A program made the translations under genes and the position numbers. DNA of 46,539 nt from Thermoplasmata archaeon (GTDB lineage Archaea > Thermoplasmatota > Thermoplasmata > Lutacidiplasmatales > UBA184). The notes beneath the pieces were generated by a model. That model was given only the letters and a program-made list of their open reading frames with translations, was not told the origin of the DNA and ran no database searches. Below are positions 8,493 to 16,235 of this stretch, piece by piece. The stretch lies in assembly GCA_021796385.1 (NCBI GenBank), contig JAJYXQ010000069.1, positions 24,378 to 70,916 of the forward strand, read 5' to 3'. How positions within the stretch are numbered: position 1 is the stretch's first letter; each line of letters starts with the position of its first letter.

Positions 8493-9131
8493 CTACCAGA
8501 TCCTCACGGACTTTCCCATAGTGGTCTTGAGGTAGACGCTCCCGATGTTGTTCCGACCCCGTTCGAGCTTTCCGACGACCCTGTCAAGTACTGCCTGCAG
8601 GTTCTGTGCGAGGTCCTCTGGGGACATGTCCCGGGTGCCCACGGGCACATGGAAGGTCTTCTTCCCCTTGTTACGGACCCGGACCGTCCGCTTGAGCGAC
8701 TGAATCGTGGGGGTGGGGTCCGTACCTGGTGGGATGGGTTTGGGCATTTTCCCTCGAGGTCCGAGGACGGTACCGAGACGCTTGCCGATCGTGGGCATGT
8801 AGGGGGCTTCCGCAAGGAAGAAATCGATGGCATCCACTTGCTTCCGGCTCGCGTGCTTGTCCTTGAAGTACGTGTCCATCTGGTCTGGGAGGACGGTAAG
8901 GTCCGCCGTGCCCTTGATCTTGGTCACCAGTTCTGGGGATCCGAAGACCCCTACCTTGACGGGACGGCCCCGACCCTTGGGCAGAGTGACCTCGTCCTCG
9001 ACACGATTCTTAGGAAGGGTGAGATCGAGGTCCTTCAGGTTGAAGGACACCTCGATGGTCTCCTTGAATCCTCTCTCGGGGGACCCCTTGAGAACCTCCT
9101 GAACCGCTTCCAGCGGGCTCTTCTCATCCAT
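8493..9131 (-). CDS. rpl1: Large-subunit ribosomal protein L1
   Basis: L1 stalk protein that contacts 23S rRNA and exiting tRNA; in many archaea it also represses its own operon at the mRNA. Length 212 is normal. The central signature GKRLGTVLGPRGKMPKPIP (L1 family) is clear, as is the C-terminal KTTMGKSVRI. First gene of the L1-L10-P1 operon. The predicted leader is only about 8-10 nt, so a leader-located L1 autoregulatory site would not fit; any such site would have to be within the coding region. Confidence 0.96.
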   Translation of the reverse strand: MDEKSPLEAVQEVLKGSPERGFKETIEVSFNLKDLDLTLPKNRVEDEVTLPKGRGRPVKVGVFGSPELVTKIKGTADLTVLPDQMDTYFKDKHASRKQVDAIDFFLAEAPYMPTIGKRLGTVLGPRGKMPKPIPPGTDPTPTIQSLKRTVRVRNKGKKTFHVPVGTRDMSPEDLAQNLQAVLDRVVGKLERGRNNIGSVYLKTTMGKSVRIW

Positions 9132-9160
9132 GGTAAAAGCGCGTGCACGAACTCCGGCTC

Positions 9161-9170
9161 ATTAATAAAG
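9161..9170 (-). promoter_or_regulatory. TATA-like box of the L1-L10-P1 operon
   Basis: On the minus strand the sequence reads CTTTATTAAT, centred about 35 nt before the L1 ATG at 9131. It is the only AT-rich block between the ribosomal operon and the prenyl synthase gene. Confidence 0.6.
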
Positions 9171-9198
9171 GTAACCGTTGGATTTCCCGGCGGAACGC

Positions 9199-10245
9199 TC
9201 AGTACCGCCGTTGGATGGCACCTTCCGCTACCTTTTCAAGGAGGTCCCGGTACGGTCCGGGGCGTACACTCTGGAGGGACGAGACCGCAGTGTGGACCCA
9301 CTCCTCCGCCTGACGATCGCTCAGGTCTTTCACTCCGGCATTCTCGCAGAGCTCCTTGAGGCGCAACAACTGCGATTGGCGTTTCGTGCGTAGGGTGAAC
9401 AAGCGTTCGAATTCCTCTCTCTCCCGGACCGGCAGCAATTCATACGCATCGAGGGAGGGCAGCGTGGGCAGACCCTCGCGGAAGTCGGAAAGCTGCGGCT
9501 TTCCCGTCACCTCAGGGTCACCGAAAACGTCCAGCAGATCATCCTTAATCTGAAAGGCTATCCCCAGGGCCCGGCCATACTCGTAGAGCGATCGGGCCAC
9601 CGCGTCGTCCGCCCCAGCGATCCGCGCCGAGGCTTCCGCCCCCACGGCCAAGGCGTTGGCGGTCTTGTTCGCCACGATGCGAAGGTAACGTTCCTTACCG
9701 ATGGTGAGGTCGAACCGGCTGTTCTCCTGCATGACTTCACCCAGGGCCAGGTCCGCGCTCGCCTCACCACACATGTGGATGATCGGCTGGGGATATTCAG
9801 CGGCGAGCTGGAAGGCCCGCACGAACAAGTAATCTCCGGTCACGATGGCGACCGGTTCACCATAGGCCTTGTAGATCGAAGGTCGACCTCTCCGGAGTTC
9901 GGCGTGATCGATGAGATCGTCGTGGACGAGGGACGCCGTGTGGATGAGTTGGAAGGCTGCCGCCAGTGAGTGCACAGCCGAGGTGTCTTCGAAACCTAGG
10001 GACCGGTACACCGTGAGGATGACGAGGGGGCGCAGGTACTTCCCGCCGGTGGACGTTGCGAAGGTCGCGGCCTCCGTTAGGAAGGAGTACGATGAAGGCA
10101 TCACCCGGCTGATACGGTTCCCTACCTCCTGAAGGTCGTGGGCGAGCGGTGAGAACACCTCGTGAAAACGCTCCACCCCCTCCTTGCCGAGGATCTGATC
10201 GACAAGAAGTCCCAAAGAGGCCGAGCCGTCGATGGTCCCCGTCAT
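9199..10245 (-). CDS. idsA: Polyprenyl (geranylgeranyl) diphosphate synthase
   Basis: Trans-prenyltransferase that condenses IPP with allylic diphosphates to make the C20 (or longer) chains of archaeal lipids. The first aspartate-rich motif is HDDLIDHAELRRG and the second is KDDLLDVFGD, both in the expected places. From ATG 10245 the protein is 348 residues, normal for the family. That ATG overlaps the stop of the geranylgeranyl reductase gene as ATGA, so the two are translationally coupled. The frame stays open upstream to 10422, but that part lies inside the reductase gene and lacks family similarity. Product chain length (C15, C20 or C25) cannot be decided here. Confidence 0.9.
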   Translation of the reverse strand: MTGTIDGSASLGLLVDQILGKEGVERFHEVFSPLAHDLQEVGNRISRVMPSSYSFLTEAATFATSTGGKYLRPLVILTVYRSLGFEDTSAVHSLAAAFQLIHTASLVHDDLIDHAELRRGRPSIYKAYGEPVAIVTGDYLFVRAFQLAAEYPQPIIHMCGEASADLALGEVMQENSRFDLTIGKERYLRIVANKTANALAVGAEASARIAGADDAVARSLYEYGRALGIAFQIKDDLLDVFGDPEVTGKPQLSDFREGLPTLPSLDAYELLPVREREEFERLFTLRTKRQSQLLRLKELCENAGVKDLSDRQAEEWVHTAVSSLQSVRPGPYRDLLEKVAEGAIQRRY

Positions 10246-11348
10246 GCAGCGGCCCTCCCGCCGAGTCGTCGGGGCCACTGCATCCGGATGAAACTCCCCA
10301 TCCCGCCCTTCCCGATGTAGCGCATGCCGAAGGCAAGAAGAAGGTCGTGGTTGACGACCCGGTCCCCGAAAGCCTTCAACGAATATCCCCGCTGCAAGGG
10401 TATGGAGAGATTGTGTTGCCACAACGTGTCGAAGTCTGCGAGGGGACGTCCCGAACGGACATGGTCGGAAGCGACCCGCCCGGCGTACATCCCACCGATC
10501 ATCGCGGTCGGGATGCCTCCTCCATTCGTTGCCATGACCATGTTGGCGGCATCTCCGGCGAGCAGGGCATTGCCGAACACTGCGCTCTTCGGGGGTTCAC
10601 CGAGAGGCACCCACCACCGAGTGAAGGGGGGGTTCAAGGACAATTTTCGCCGGGAGGCGAATTTGGCCAACAGACTGGACAACGTCTGCCCTGGGGGGAG
10701 GTTGGCCACCCCGAGGCCGACGTTGGCCCCATCTCCCTTGGGGATCACCCAGGCATATCCCCCTGGGGCCACGCTGCCGAAAAAGAGTTCCACGACCGGG
10801 TCGAACTGCCCCGGAGAACTTGTGGTGATCATCTTGTACATCTCGCGCGGAAGATGGGCTCCCCGGGATCGCGCCACGAGAGAAAGAGGGCCGTCAGCAC
10901 CCACGATCACTTTCGCCCCTACGGCCGTACCGTCCGCCAACACCACGCTGTCTTCGGTGATCCGGACCGCAGAACAGGGATGACGCAGTTCGGCTCCGGC
11001 TCGCTCTGCACGGTAGGCGAGCACCTTGTCGAACGACCGGCGCGACACCGAGTAACCATTCATGGGGAATGGGTAATGCTTCGATGTAGGGGAGATGCAA
11101 TCGATAACATTGGTTCTCGAGAGAATGGTCTCTTCGGGGATCTGGAAGACGTCAGAGAACCCTTCATGGTGCGGGAAGATCCCCACGAGCTCTTCCAGTG
11201 TCGGTAAGAACTCACCACACTGCACGGGATAACCGATCTCGGGGCGCTTGTCCACGAGGAGGGTCCGGGCCCCACCCTGCGCGGCAAAGAGCGCCGAAGA
11301 ACTTCCGGCGGGGCCTGCCCCTACGACGACGACGTCAAACCGCTCCAT
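10242..11348 (-). CDS. Geranylgeranyl reductase family protein
   Basis: FAD-dependent enzyme that saturates geranylgeranyl chains of archaeal ether lipids (or related prenyl groups). It opens with the dinucleotide-binding motif VVVGAGPAGSSSA; later come PGGYAWVIPKGDGANVGLG, typical of the GGR family's lipid site, and the second FAD motif ALLAGDAANM. The start at ATG 11348 (368 residues) is preceded by a purine-rich GGGGGGAG and a TATA box; the longer frame to 11447 has no support. Co-transcribed with the diphosphate synthase downstream. Homologues also act on quinone side chains, so the substrate is uncertain. Confidence 0.88.
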   Translation of the reverse strand: MERFDVVVVGAGPAGSSSALFAAQGGARTLLVDKRPEIGYPVQCGEFLPTLEELVGIFPHHEGFSDVFQIPEETILSRTNVIDCISPTSKHYPFPMNGYSVSRRSFDKVLAYRAERAGAELRHPCSAVRITEDSVVLADGTAVGAKVIVGADGPLSLVARSRGAHLPREMYKMITTSSPGQFDPVVELFFGSVAPGGYAWVIPKGDGANVGLGVANLPPGQTLSSLLAKFASRRKLSLNPPFTRWWVPLGEPPKSAVFGNALLAGDAANMVMATNGGGIPTAMIGGMYAGRVASDHVRSGRPLADFDTLWQHNLSIPLQRGYSLKAFGDRVVNHDLLLAFGMRYIGKGGMGSFIRMQWPRRLGGRAAA

Positions 11349-11380
11349 CGCTCCCCCCTCTGCAACGCACTGAGCACCAT

Positions 11381-11390
11381 CCTTTATAAC
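11381..11390 (-). promoter_or_regulatory. TATA-like box of the GGR-idsA operon
   Basis: On the minus strand GTTATAAAGG is centred about 38 nt before ATG 11348. It is a strong archaeal TATA match and decides against the longer upstream start. Confidence 0.6.
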
Positions 11391-11415
11391 TTGCTTCACG
11401 GCGAGCACTTCCCAA

Positions 11416-11431
11416 GATAAACTGATAAACA
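11416..11431 (+). promoter_or_regulatory. TATA-like box of the membrane protein gene
   Basis: GATAAACTGATAAAC is centred about 28 nt before ATG 11454, predicting a leaderless mRNA. It lies back to back with the GGR promoter. Confidence 0.45.
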
Positions 11432-11453
11432 CCGGGCCGTAATCCACTCAAAG

Positions 11454-12455
11454 ATGCCACAACCAGATAACTCCGGAGTTGGAGACTCTGCAGTCGCATC
11501 TTTGCCCCAAGACCGTTACGTTCCACCACCTCCGCCACTTCCGCCACCTCCCTTGGGGTACTCTCCTGCTTGGTACGCTGTGCCCCCGGGGGCAGCGCCC
11601 TCCCCCAGGGGGATGACTCGAACATCGATCTCCAACATTCGAAAGGGGATCTCCTTGTACCTGATCGTGGTCATCCTAGGGCTGGTTATCGGGGTGATCA
11701 GTGGGGTTGTTATCGCGATCGAGGCTTCCCATGGTGCTTCCCTACTCTCCCCTACCCCTTCCTCCAATTGCTCGACCCTCGGAACCAACAACAACTCTAC
11801 CGTATGTACGCCAAGCGTGTCGTACCCGGGAACGCTTGGTCTCGTGGGGCCGGTGATCCTGTTGGCGGCCGTCGCTTTGGCAAGTTTCATCCTGACCATA
11901 GTGGCGTGGCTTCGATGGAGAGAGGGCATCAAGGCCCTTCCTATGGCGGTCTTGGAGTACGGGCCACAGTTTGGGGATGGTGCGCGCCGAGCTCTCCGCG
12001 ATTATGACTACACGGTCTACATGTTCATCGTATCGATCGTCGTCTCGATCGCTTCCGCCGTCACCGTGCTCCTTATCGTTTTTTCGATAGCGTTCTCTCA
12101 AACCCCGTCATCATTGTCCTCGTTCGCCGTCGAGTTGACTGAGGTGGTCCTTGTGTTCGACATCCTCGTCGCGGTGGTCGAGTTCCTGATCTATTACTTC
12201 GCTTCGGCGAGCCTGCGGGGTGCGCTCTACCCCCTCGCCGACCCGGCCGAAAAGCAAGCCCTCGACCAAGGCCGGATGTTGATGATCGTCGGGGCGGTGC
12301 TGGTAGGCATTGCAGCATTCTCCACTGTGGTGAGCGCGATCCTTGGATTGGTCGTCGTGGCCGGATACGCGGTTCTCGCCTACGGGCTTTATACCATCCG
12401 TTCGGCGTACGACCGGTGGTTAGCAAATCCTATGCCTCCTCCAATGTTCCCCTGA
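11454..12455 (+). CDS. Proline-rich multi-pass membrane protein of unknown function
   Basis: 333 residues. The N-terminal 55 are Pro-rich with a run of PPPPP and YxPxP elements, probably cytoplasmic and disordered. They are followed by about six hydrophobic segments (roughly 67-91, 127-152, 186-213, 229-252, 273-297 and 298-318). Between the first two lies an Asn/Ser/Thr-rich loop with two Cys (SNCSTLG, STVCTP) and several NxS/T sequons, so that loop is likely external and perhaps disulfide-linked. The overall pattern resembles archaeal DUF973-type membrane proteins, but I cannot confirm membership. Single-gene unit. Confidence 0.7.
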   Translation: MPQPDNSGVGDSAVASLPQDRYVPPPPPLPPPPLGYSPAWYAVPPGAAPSPRGMTRTSISNIRKGISLYLIVVILGLVIGVISGVVIAIEASHGASLLSPTPSSNCSTLGTNNNSTVCTPSVSYPGTLGLVGPVILLAAVALASFILTIVAWLRWREGIKALPMAVLEYGPQFGDGARRALRDYDYTVYMFIVSIVVSIASAVTVLLIVFSIAFSQTPSSLSSFAVELTEVVLVFDILVAVVEFLIYYFASASLRGALYPLADPAEKQALDQGRMLMIVGAVLVGIAAFSTVVSAILGLVVVAGYAVLAYGLYTIRSAYDRWLANPMPPPMFP

Positions 12456-12824
12456 ACGACCCCTGTTATCCACACCGGTGGAACCCGTGGGACATCCGAA
12501 GGGGGCATAGGGCGAACCCCTCGTTTCGTGCTCAAAGCCCTACGAACGACGTTCGAGTAGCTTCTGACGGGACACAAGTCCTTCATGGCTAAGGATCCGG
12601 GTACGTAAGCCATGTCCCAAGAGTTGGACCGTGGTCGTTTCGAACAGGTCCGGGTACTCTATTGACGATGGCACGGGCGCGTCAAAGAGAGGCTTCCGCC
12701 CGAGCACGGTGCGGTCCGCTGGGCGCGGTGGTCCCTTAAGTCGACGAGGAACAGCACTGTGGGCCAGCGGTTTCGTCTCGAAAGCCTACCGGTCTCTGGA
12801 GGATCGTATGTCGATGAGGTGGAC
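12456..12824. other. Intergenic region with inverted repeat, no gene recognised
   Basis: Between two convergent genes. Short frames on both strands lack family features. CATGGCT (12584-12590) and AGCCATG (12608-12614) form a 7-bp inverted repeat with a 17-nt loop; the right arm can extend to pair also with GGGAC at 12569-12573 across a bulge. Confidence 0.4.
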
Positions 12825-13682
12825 TTAGGGAGCCGGCCATCCCGGTAGGTGCACCTGTCCGAAGAGGATCCCAAGGAGGAAGAACATGCCGAAGGCGAAG
12901 TTTGCCCAGAACACCTTGGAAATCGGGAGACCCTTCTTCGACAAGGCCCGTATCTCCCATGCCAAGGCCGCCCCCATACCGATCAGTCCCACCAGATAGA
13001 GACCTCCAAGGCCCAGAACCGCTCCGTAGATTCCGAAGAGCCCCAGGGAAACCGAGAAGAACGCCGCTGCCGCTGCGATTCCCCCTTCGCGCCCCAAGAA
13101 CGTCGGGATCGAGTGGAGGCCCAGTTTCCGGTCCGATGCAATGTCCCCGAGGCTGTGGACCGTCTCGAATCCGGTTCCGAAACTGAGCACCGCGAATCCA
13201 CCGACGAGGGCAGGAAGGTTGAGCGCCTGCTGGGTGGCGAGATAGATGCCCACAGGTATCATCGCCTCGACCATCCCGAGGAGGACCGTGGTCCAGGCGG
13301 TGTACCTTTTGGAGTAGGAATAGCCTAACACAAGCGCGAGTGCCACGGGAGCGAGGAGAAGGACGAGGAAATTCAGTAGGTAGGCCGCCACGAAAAGGAT
13401 GACAATGTTCGCTAAGACAACGAGCTTTGCTGCTCCGATGCTCAATCGCCCCGTGACCAGGGGCCGGTCCCGGGTCCGCGGATTCTGCGCATCGTAGCGA
13501 AGGTCGACGATCTGGTTGAAGGCATGCCCGGCGTTCCGGAAGGCGACGAACCCTACGACGATCCAAAGACCTGTCCAGACTGAGATGCGCCACCCTGTCG
13601 CACCTCCGATGAATCCCAAGGCCAGGAAGAGATTCAACCCCAATTGCTGGGGGAGTAAGAGCTGGTTCAGCTCGCGTTTCAT
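12825..13682 (-). CDS. UbiA-family prenyltransferase, probably menaquinone pathway
   Basis: Integral membrane enzyme that transfers a polyprenyl group to an aromatic ring. The 285-residue protein has about eight to nine hydrophobic helices. The first aspartate-rich motif is NQIVDLRYDAQNPRTRDRPL (about residues 56-75), whose DAxNPRT form is characteristic of 4-hydroxybenzoate/menaquinone-type UbiA (MqnP) and not of archaeal DGGGP synthase. The second Asp motif is DIASDRKLG (about 185). Its ATG overlaps the UbiD stop as ATGA. Pairing with UbiD suggests the prenylation and decarboxylation steps of futalosine-route menaquinone synthesis (inference). Confidence 0.85.
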   Translation of the reverse strand: MKRELNQLLLPQQLGLNLFLALGFIGGATGWRISVWTGLWIVVGFVAFRNAGHAFNQIVDLRYDAQNPRTRDRPLVTGRLSIGAAKLVVLANIVILFVAAYLLNFLVLLLAPVALALVLGYSYSKRYTAWTTVLLGMVEAMIPVGIYLATQQALNLPALVGGFAVLSFGTGFETVHSLGDIASDRKLGLHSIPTFLGREGGIAAAAAFFSVSLGLFGIYGAVLGLGGLYLVGLIGMGAALAWEIRALSKKGLPISKVFWANFAFGMFFLLGILFGQVHLPGWPAP

Positions 13683-15163
13683 GCGCGCGGGGTGAGGGCC
13701 TTCCGGAGTTCGGGCAACTCATTGAGGATCCCATCGACCCGCCGGAGGACGGCGGCATCCATGATTGCCTCCTCGGGCCAGGGGCGGGGGTATCCATCCT
13801 CCGGCCCCTTCTTTGTGGCGTCGATCCCCATCTTTCCCCCCATATTCTCCAAGCGGTTCGATATCGAGAGTTGGTCGACGGGTCCGTCCGTTATCGTCAC
13901 ATCCTCCCGGGGATCGGCCTGGAGCCCTACCCGGTAGAGCACCTCCCGGAGGTTGCGTGGATTCACATCGTGGTCTACGACGATAAGGTAGCGGACAAAC
14001 ATCAGTTGCCCGAGGCCCCAAAGGGCGTGCATGACCTTTCGGGCGTGCTGTGGGAAGCTCTTTCGTATGGAGACGATGCCCACATTGATGAATAGCCCCT
14101 CCATGGGGAGGAAAAGGTCGACCACTTCTGGGAGCACCATACGAATGACCGGGAGGAAAAGGTCCCCTACGGCCATTCCAAGGACGGCATCTTCTGTCGG
14201 AGGTTTCCCGGTCACCGTGGTAAGATAGACCGGGTTCTCCCGATGCGTGATGCAACCCACGTGCATCACAGGGAACTCTTCGGGCAGCGAATAGTAACCC
14301 GTGTGGTCCCCGAAGGGGCCCTCCACATGGTGCTCGCCTGGATGCACCGTGCCCTCCAGCACGAACTCGGCTTCGGCGGGGACCTCAAGGTCTACGGTAC
14401 GACAGGGTACCAGTTCGACCGGCTTCCCGCGCAGGAGGCCGGCGAAGGCGAACTTGCTGATCCCCTCGGGCACTGGCGCGAGACCGGAGAAGACGGTCGT
14501 GGGGTCGGCCCCCACGACCACCGCGACCGGCATGGCCTCCCCACGGCGGGCATAACGACGGTAGTTTTCCGCGCCGACCCGATGGATCTGCCAATGCATC
14601 CCCAGGGTGTCCTTTCCATAGCGTTGCAAACGGTAAATGCCGACGTTCTGCTGCCCGGTCTCGGGATTCTTTGTGATCACGAGCGGAAGGGTGATGGTGG
14701 GTCCGCCGTCCTTTGGCCAGCAGGTGATTATCGGCAAAGGGTCCAAGTCCCCGTTCTCCCGTATCACCTCCTGGCAGGGAGCGTGGCTCACCCGCTTAGG
14801 CCCGAGGGCTCTCAGGCTCTGCAGGTTCTCGATAGTCCCCGAAAGGTCGGAAAGCATCTCCCCAAGACCTCCCGGTGGTTTAAGCCGGAGCAGTCCCTCT
14901 ATCCTTTCTCGGGGTTCCTTCAGGGTCTCCCCTCCCAAGGCCCATGCAATGCGTTGCTCGGTCCCGAGGAGATTCATGACCACGGGTCCCAAGGATCCCT
15001 TGGGCGGATCGAACATGAGGGCCGGTCCCCGGTTGCGAACGGCGCGCAGAGCCAGTTCGGACATTTCCAGCCGCGGGTCCACCGTCCTGTGCACACGGAC
15101 AAGCTCCCCCTTGCCTTCCAGGAACCCGAGGAATTCCCCGAGGTTCCTCCAACTCCGGTTCAT
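13679..15163 (-). CDS. UbiD-family prenylated-FMN decarboxylase
   Basis: Reversible aromatic or unsaturated-acid decarboxylase using prenylated FMN supplied by a UbiX. The 494 residues include GIYRLQRYGKDTLGMHWQ, the EGPFGDHTGYYS block and the DHDVNPRN segment typical of UbiD. ATG 15163 lies 28 nt from a good TATA box, so the mRNA is probably leaderless; a TTG at 15175 is the alternative. Operon with UbiA points to menaquinone biosynthesis. An alternative is anhydromevalonate-phosphate decarboxylase of the archaeal mevalonate pathway, which is also UbiD-like; the UbiA partner makes this less likely. No ubiX is in the window. Confidence 0.85.
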   Translation of the reverse strand: MNRSWRNLGEFLGFLEGKGELVRVHRTVDPRLEMSELALRAVRNRGPALMFDPPKGSLGPVVMNLLGTEQRIAWALGGETLKEPRERIEGLLRLKPPGGLGEMLSDLSGTIENLQSLRALGPKRVSHAPCQEVIRENGDLDPLPIITCWPKDGGPTITLPLVITKNPETGQQNVGIYRLQRYGKDTLGMHWQIHRVGAENYRRYARRGEAMPVAVVVGADPTTVFSGLAPVPEGISKFAFAGLLRGKPVELVPCRTVDLEVPAEAEFVLEGTVHPGEHHVEGPFGDHTGYYSLPEEFPVMHVGCITHRENPVYLTTVTGKPPTEDAVLGMAVGDLFLPVIRMVLPEVVDLFLPMEGLFINVGIVSIRKSFPQHARKVMHALWGLGQLMFVRYLIVVDHDVNPRNLREVLYRVGLQADPREDVTITDGPVDQLSISNRLENMGGKMGIDATKKGPEDGYPRPWPEEAIMDAAVLRRVDGILNELPELRKALTPRA

Positions 15164-15185
15164 CTCGGGGTCCAACAGGTGAGCC

Positions 15186-15196
15186 GGATATAAGTA
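15186..15196 (-). promoter_or_regulatory. TATA-like box of the ubiD-ubiA operon
   Basis: The minus strand reads TACTTATATCC, centred 28 nt before ATG 15163. This spacing predicts transcription starting at the start codon itself. Confidence 0.6.
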
Positions 15197-15267
15197 CGTC
15201 CGCCCGAGGGTCCAAGCTCCTAGGGCCGTTCGCCATCCTTTTGAACCTCCCTTCGCTCGGCTTCGCC

Positions 15268-15708
15268 ATGGCGAGGGGGGGAGAGATCCTGATCGAAAAA
15301 GTGGACGATGCGCCGTTGGCGAACAAGCCGATCCGGGCCACTACGGAGAGCGCCTGCCTGGACCTCCATTCCGCGGAAGACACGGTGCTCGTTCCCGGTA
15401 AGGTGACGCTCGTCCGCACGGGGTTGAAGATGCGCCCACCCAAAGGAACGTTCCTCGAGGTCCGACCCCGGAGCGGACTCTCCAGCCAGGGGGTCCTCAT
15501 GGTGAACGCCCCGGGGACGATCGACCGGGACTATGCCTTCGAAGTCAAGGTTCCCTTGACACTCTTGTTTGGGGAGAGCTTTCGGATCAAGGCTGGAGAC
15601 CGCATTGCCCAGGTCCGGATGGTGCACAACCCGCCCGCTACCGTCCGGTGGGGACGGGTCGTGACCCAAGGAGACCGGAAGGGCGGCTTTGGCAGTACGG
15701 GGCGCTGA
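15268..15708 (+). CDS. dut: Trimeric deoxyuridine triphosphatase (dUTPase)
   Basis: Hydrolyses dUTP to dUMP and PPi, keeping uracil out of DNA. All five family motifs are visible in 146 residues: LDLHSAED (31-38), RPRSGLSS (66-73), PGTIDRDYAF (82-91, with the catalytic Asp), GDRIAQ (110-115) and the glycine-rich KGGFGSTG (138-145). The last motif marks a true dUTPase rather than a dCTP deaminase. The frame is open back to TTG 15241, but the ATG at 15268 matches the usual family start. Divergent from ubiD by about 100 nt; only a weak TATA (TTTTGAA) is present. Confidence 0.9.
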   Translation: MARGGEILIEKVDDAPLANKPIRATTESACLDLHSAEDTVLVPGKVTLVRTGLKMRPPKGTFLEVRPRSGLSSQGVLMVNAPGTIDRDYAFEVKVPLTLLFGESFRIKAGDRIAQVRMVHNPPATVRWGRVVTQGDRKGGFGSTGR

Positions 15709-15729
15709 AGCGGCCCGGTCAGACCATCG

Positions 15730-16194
15730 ATGAAGCACGAACGGGTCCGTATCGAGAACGTCGACCTGGGTTCCCTCACCCATTCCATTATGGAACACCT
15801 CTCCTCTCGGGGGATGGAAGTTCGACTGGAAGAGGACCATCCAAAGTATAAACGGGTCCGTGGTTTCAAGCGGGGGGTCCTCCGCACAGCCATCGGAGCC
15901 GTCCGGGACGTCGAGGTGGACCTGACGGAGTCCTCGTCCGGATTGGACGTGACCTTGCGGACGGGCGCGTGGGGAAGAGATGTGGCCATCCCGGCGCTGG
16001 AGGGGTTCATCCTCCTCGGCGCCGTAGGCGCCGCCGGGGGTGCCGGCGCCGGCATGATCATGGCCCACGAGTTCGAAAAGCAGTTCTGGACCTGGCTCGA
16101 AGGCGAGATCCGGTCGTTAAGTCATGGAACGGGTAGGATGGGCGAGCGGTTTTCTCCCCCCATGGTGCCCGAGTCCGTACTCCCTCACCCTTGA
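15730..16194 (+). CDS. Small protein with one Gly/Ala-rich membrane segment
   Basis: 154 residues, no family recognised. The N-terminal ~90 residues look like a compact alpha/beta domain (VRIENVDLGSLTHSIMEHL, then alternating strands such as VRDVEVDLTES). A Gly/Ala-rich hydrophobic stretch follows at about 92-112 (FILLGAVGAAGGAGAGMIM), long enough to cross the membrane or pack as a glycine-zipper helix. A short cytoplasmic tail completes it. It starts 21 nt after dut and is probably co-transcribed. Codon use resembles that of its neighbours. Confidence 0.6.
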   Translation: MKHERVRIENVDLGSLTHSIMEHLSSRGMEVRLEEDHPKYKRVRGFKRGVLRTAIGAVRDVEVDLTESSSGLDVTLRTGAWGRDVAIPALEGFILLGAVGAAGGAGAGMIMAHEFEKQFWTWLEGEIRSLSHGTGRMGERFSPPMVPESVLPHP

Positions 16195-16235
16195 GTGCCC
16201 CCGGGAACATTTCCGAGGCGCGAACCCTGTGCGGT

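Noticed and set aside
10246-10422. N-terminal extension of the prenyl synthase
   Set aside because: Lies inside the reductase gene; the family start and an ATGA overlap support 10245.
10149-11207. 352-codon plus-strand frame opposite the geranylgeranyl reductase and prenyl synthase
   Set aside because: Shadow of two well-identified genes; no recognisable domain.
12736-13797. 353-codon minus-strand frame overlapping ubiA
   Set aside because: Arg/Pro/Gly-rich out-of-frame reading of ubiA, no motifs.
14243-15193. 316-codon plus-strand frame opposite ubiD
   Set aside because: Composition is His/Gly/Arg/Pro-rich without motifs; ubiD on the other strand has full family motifs.
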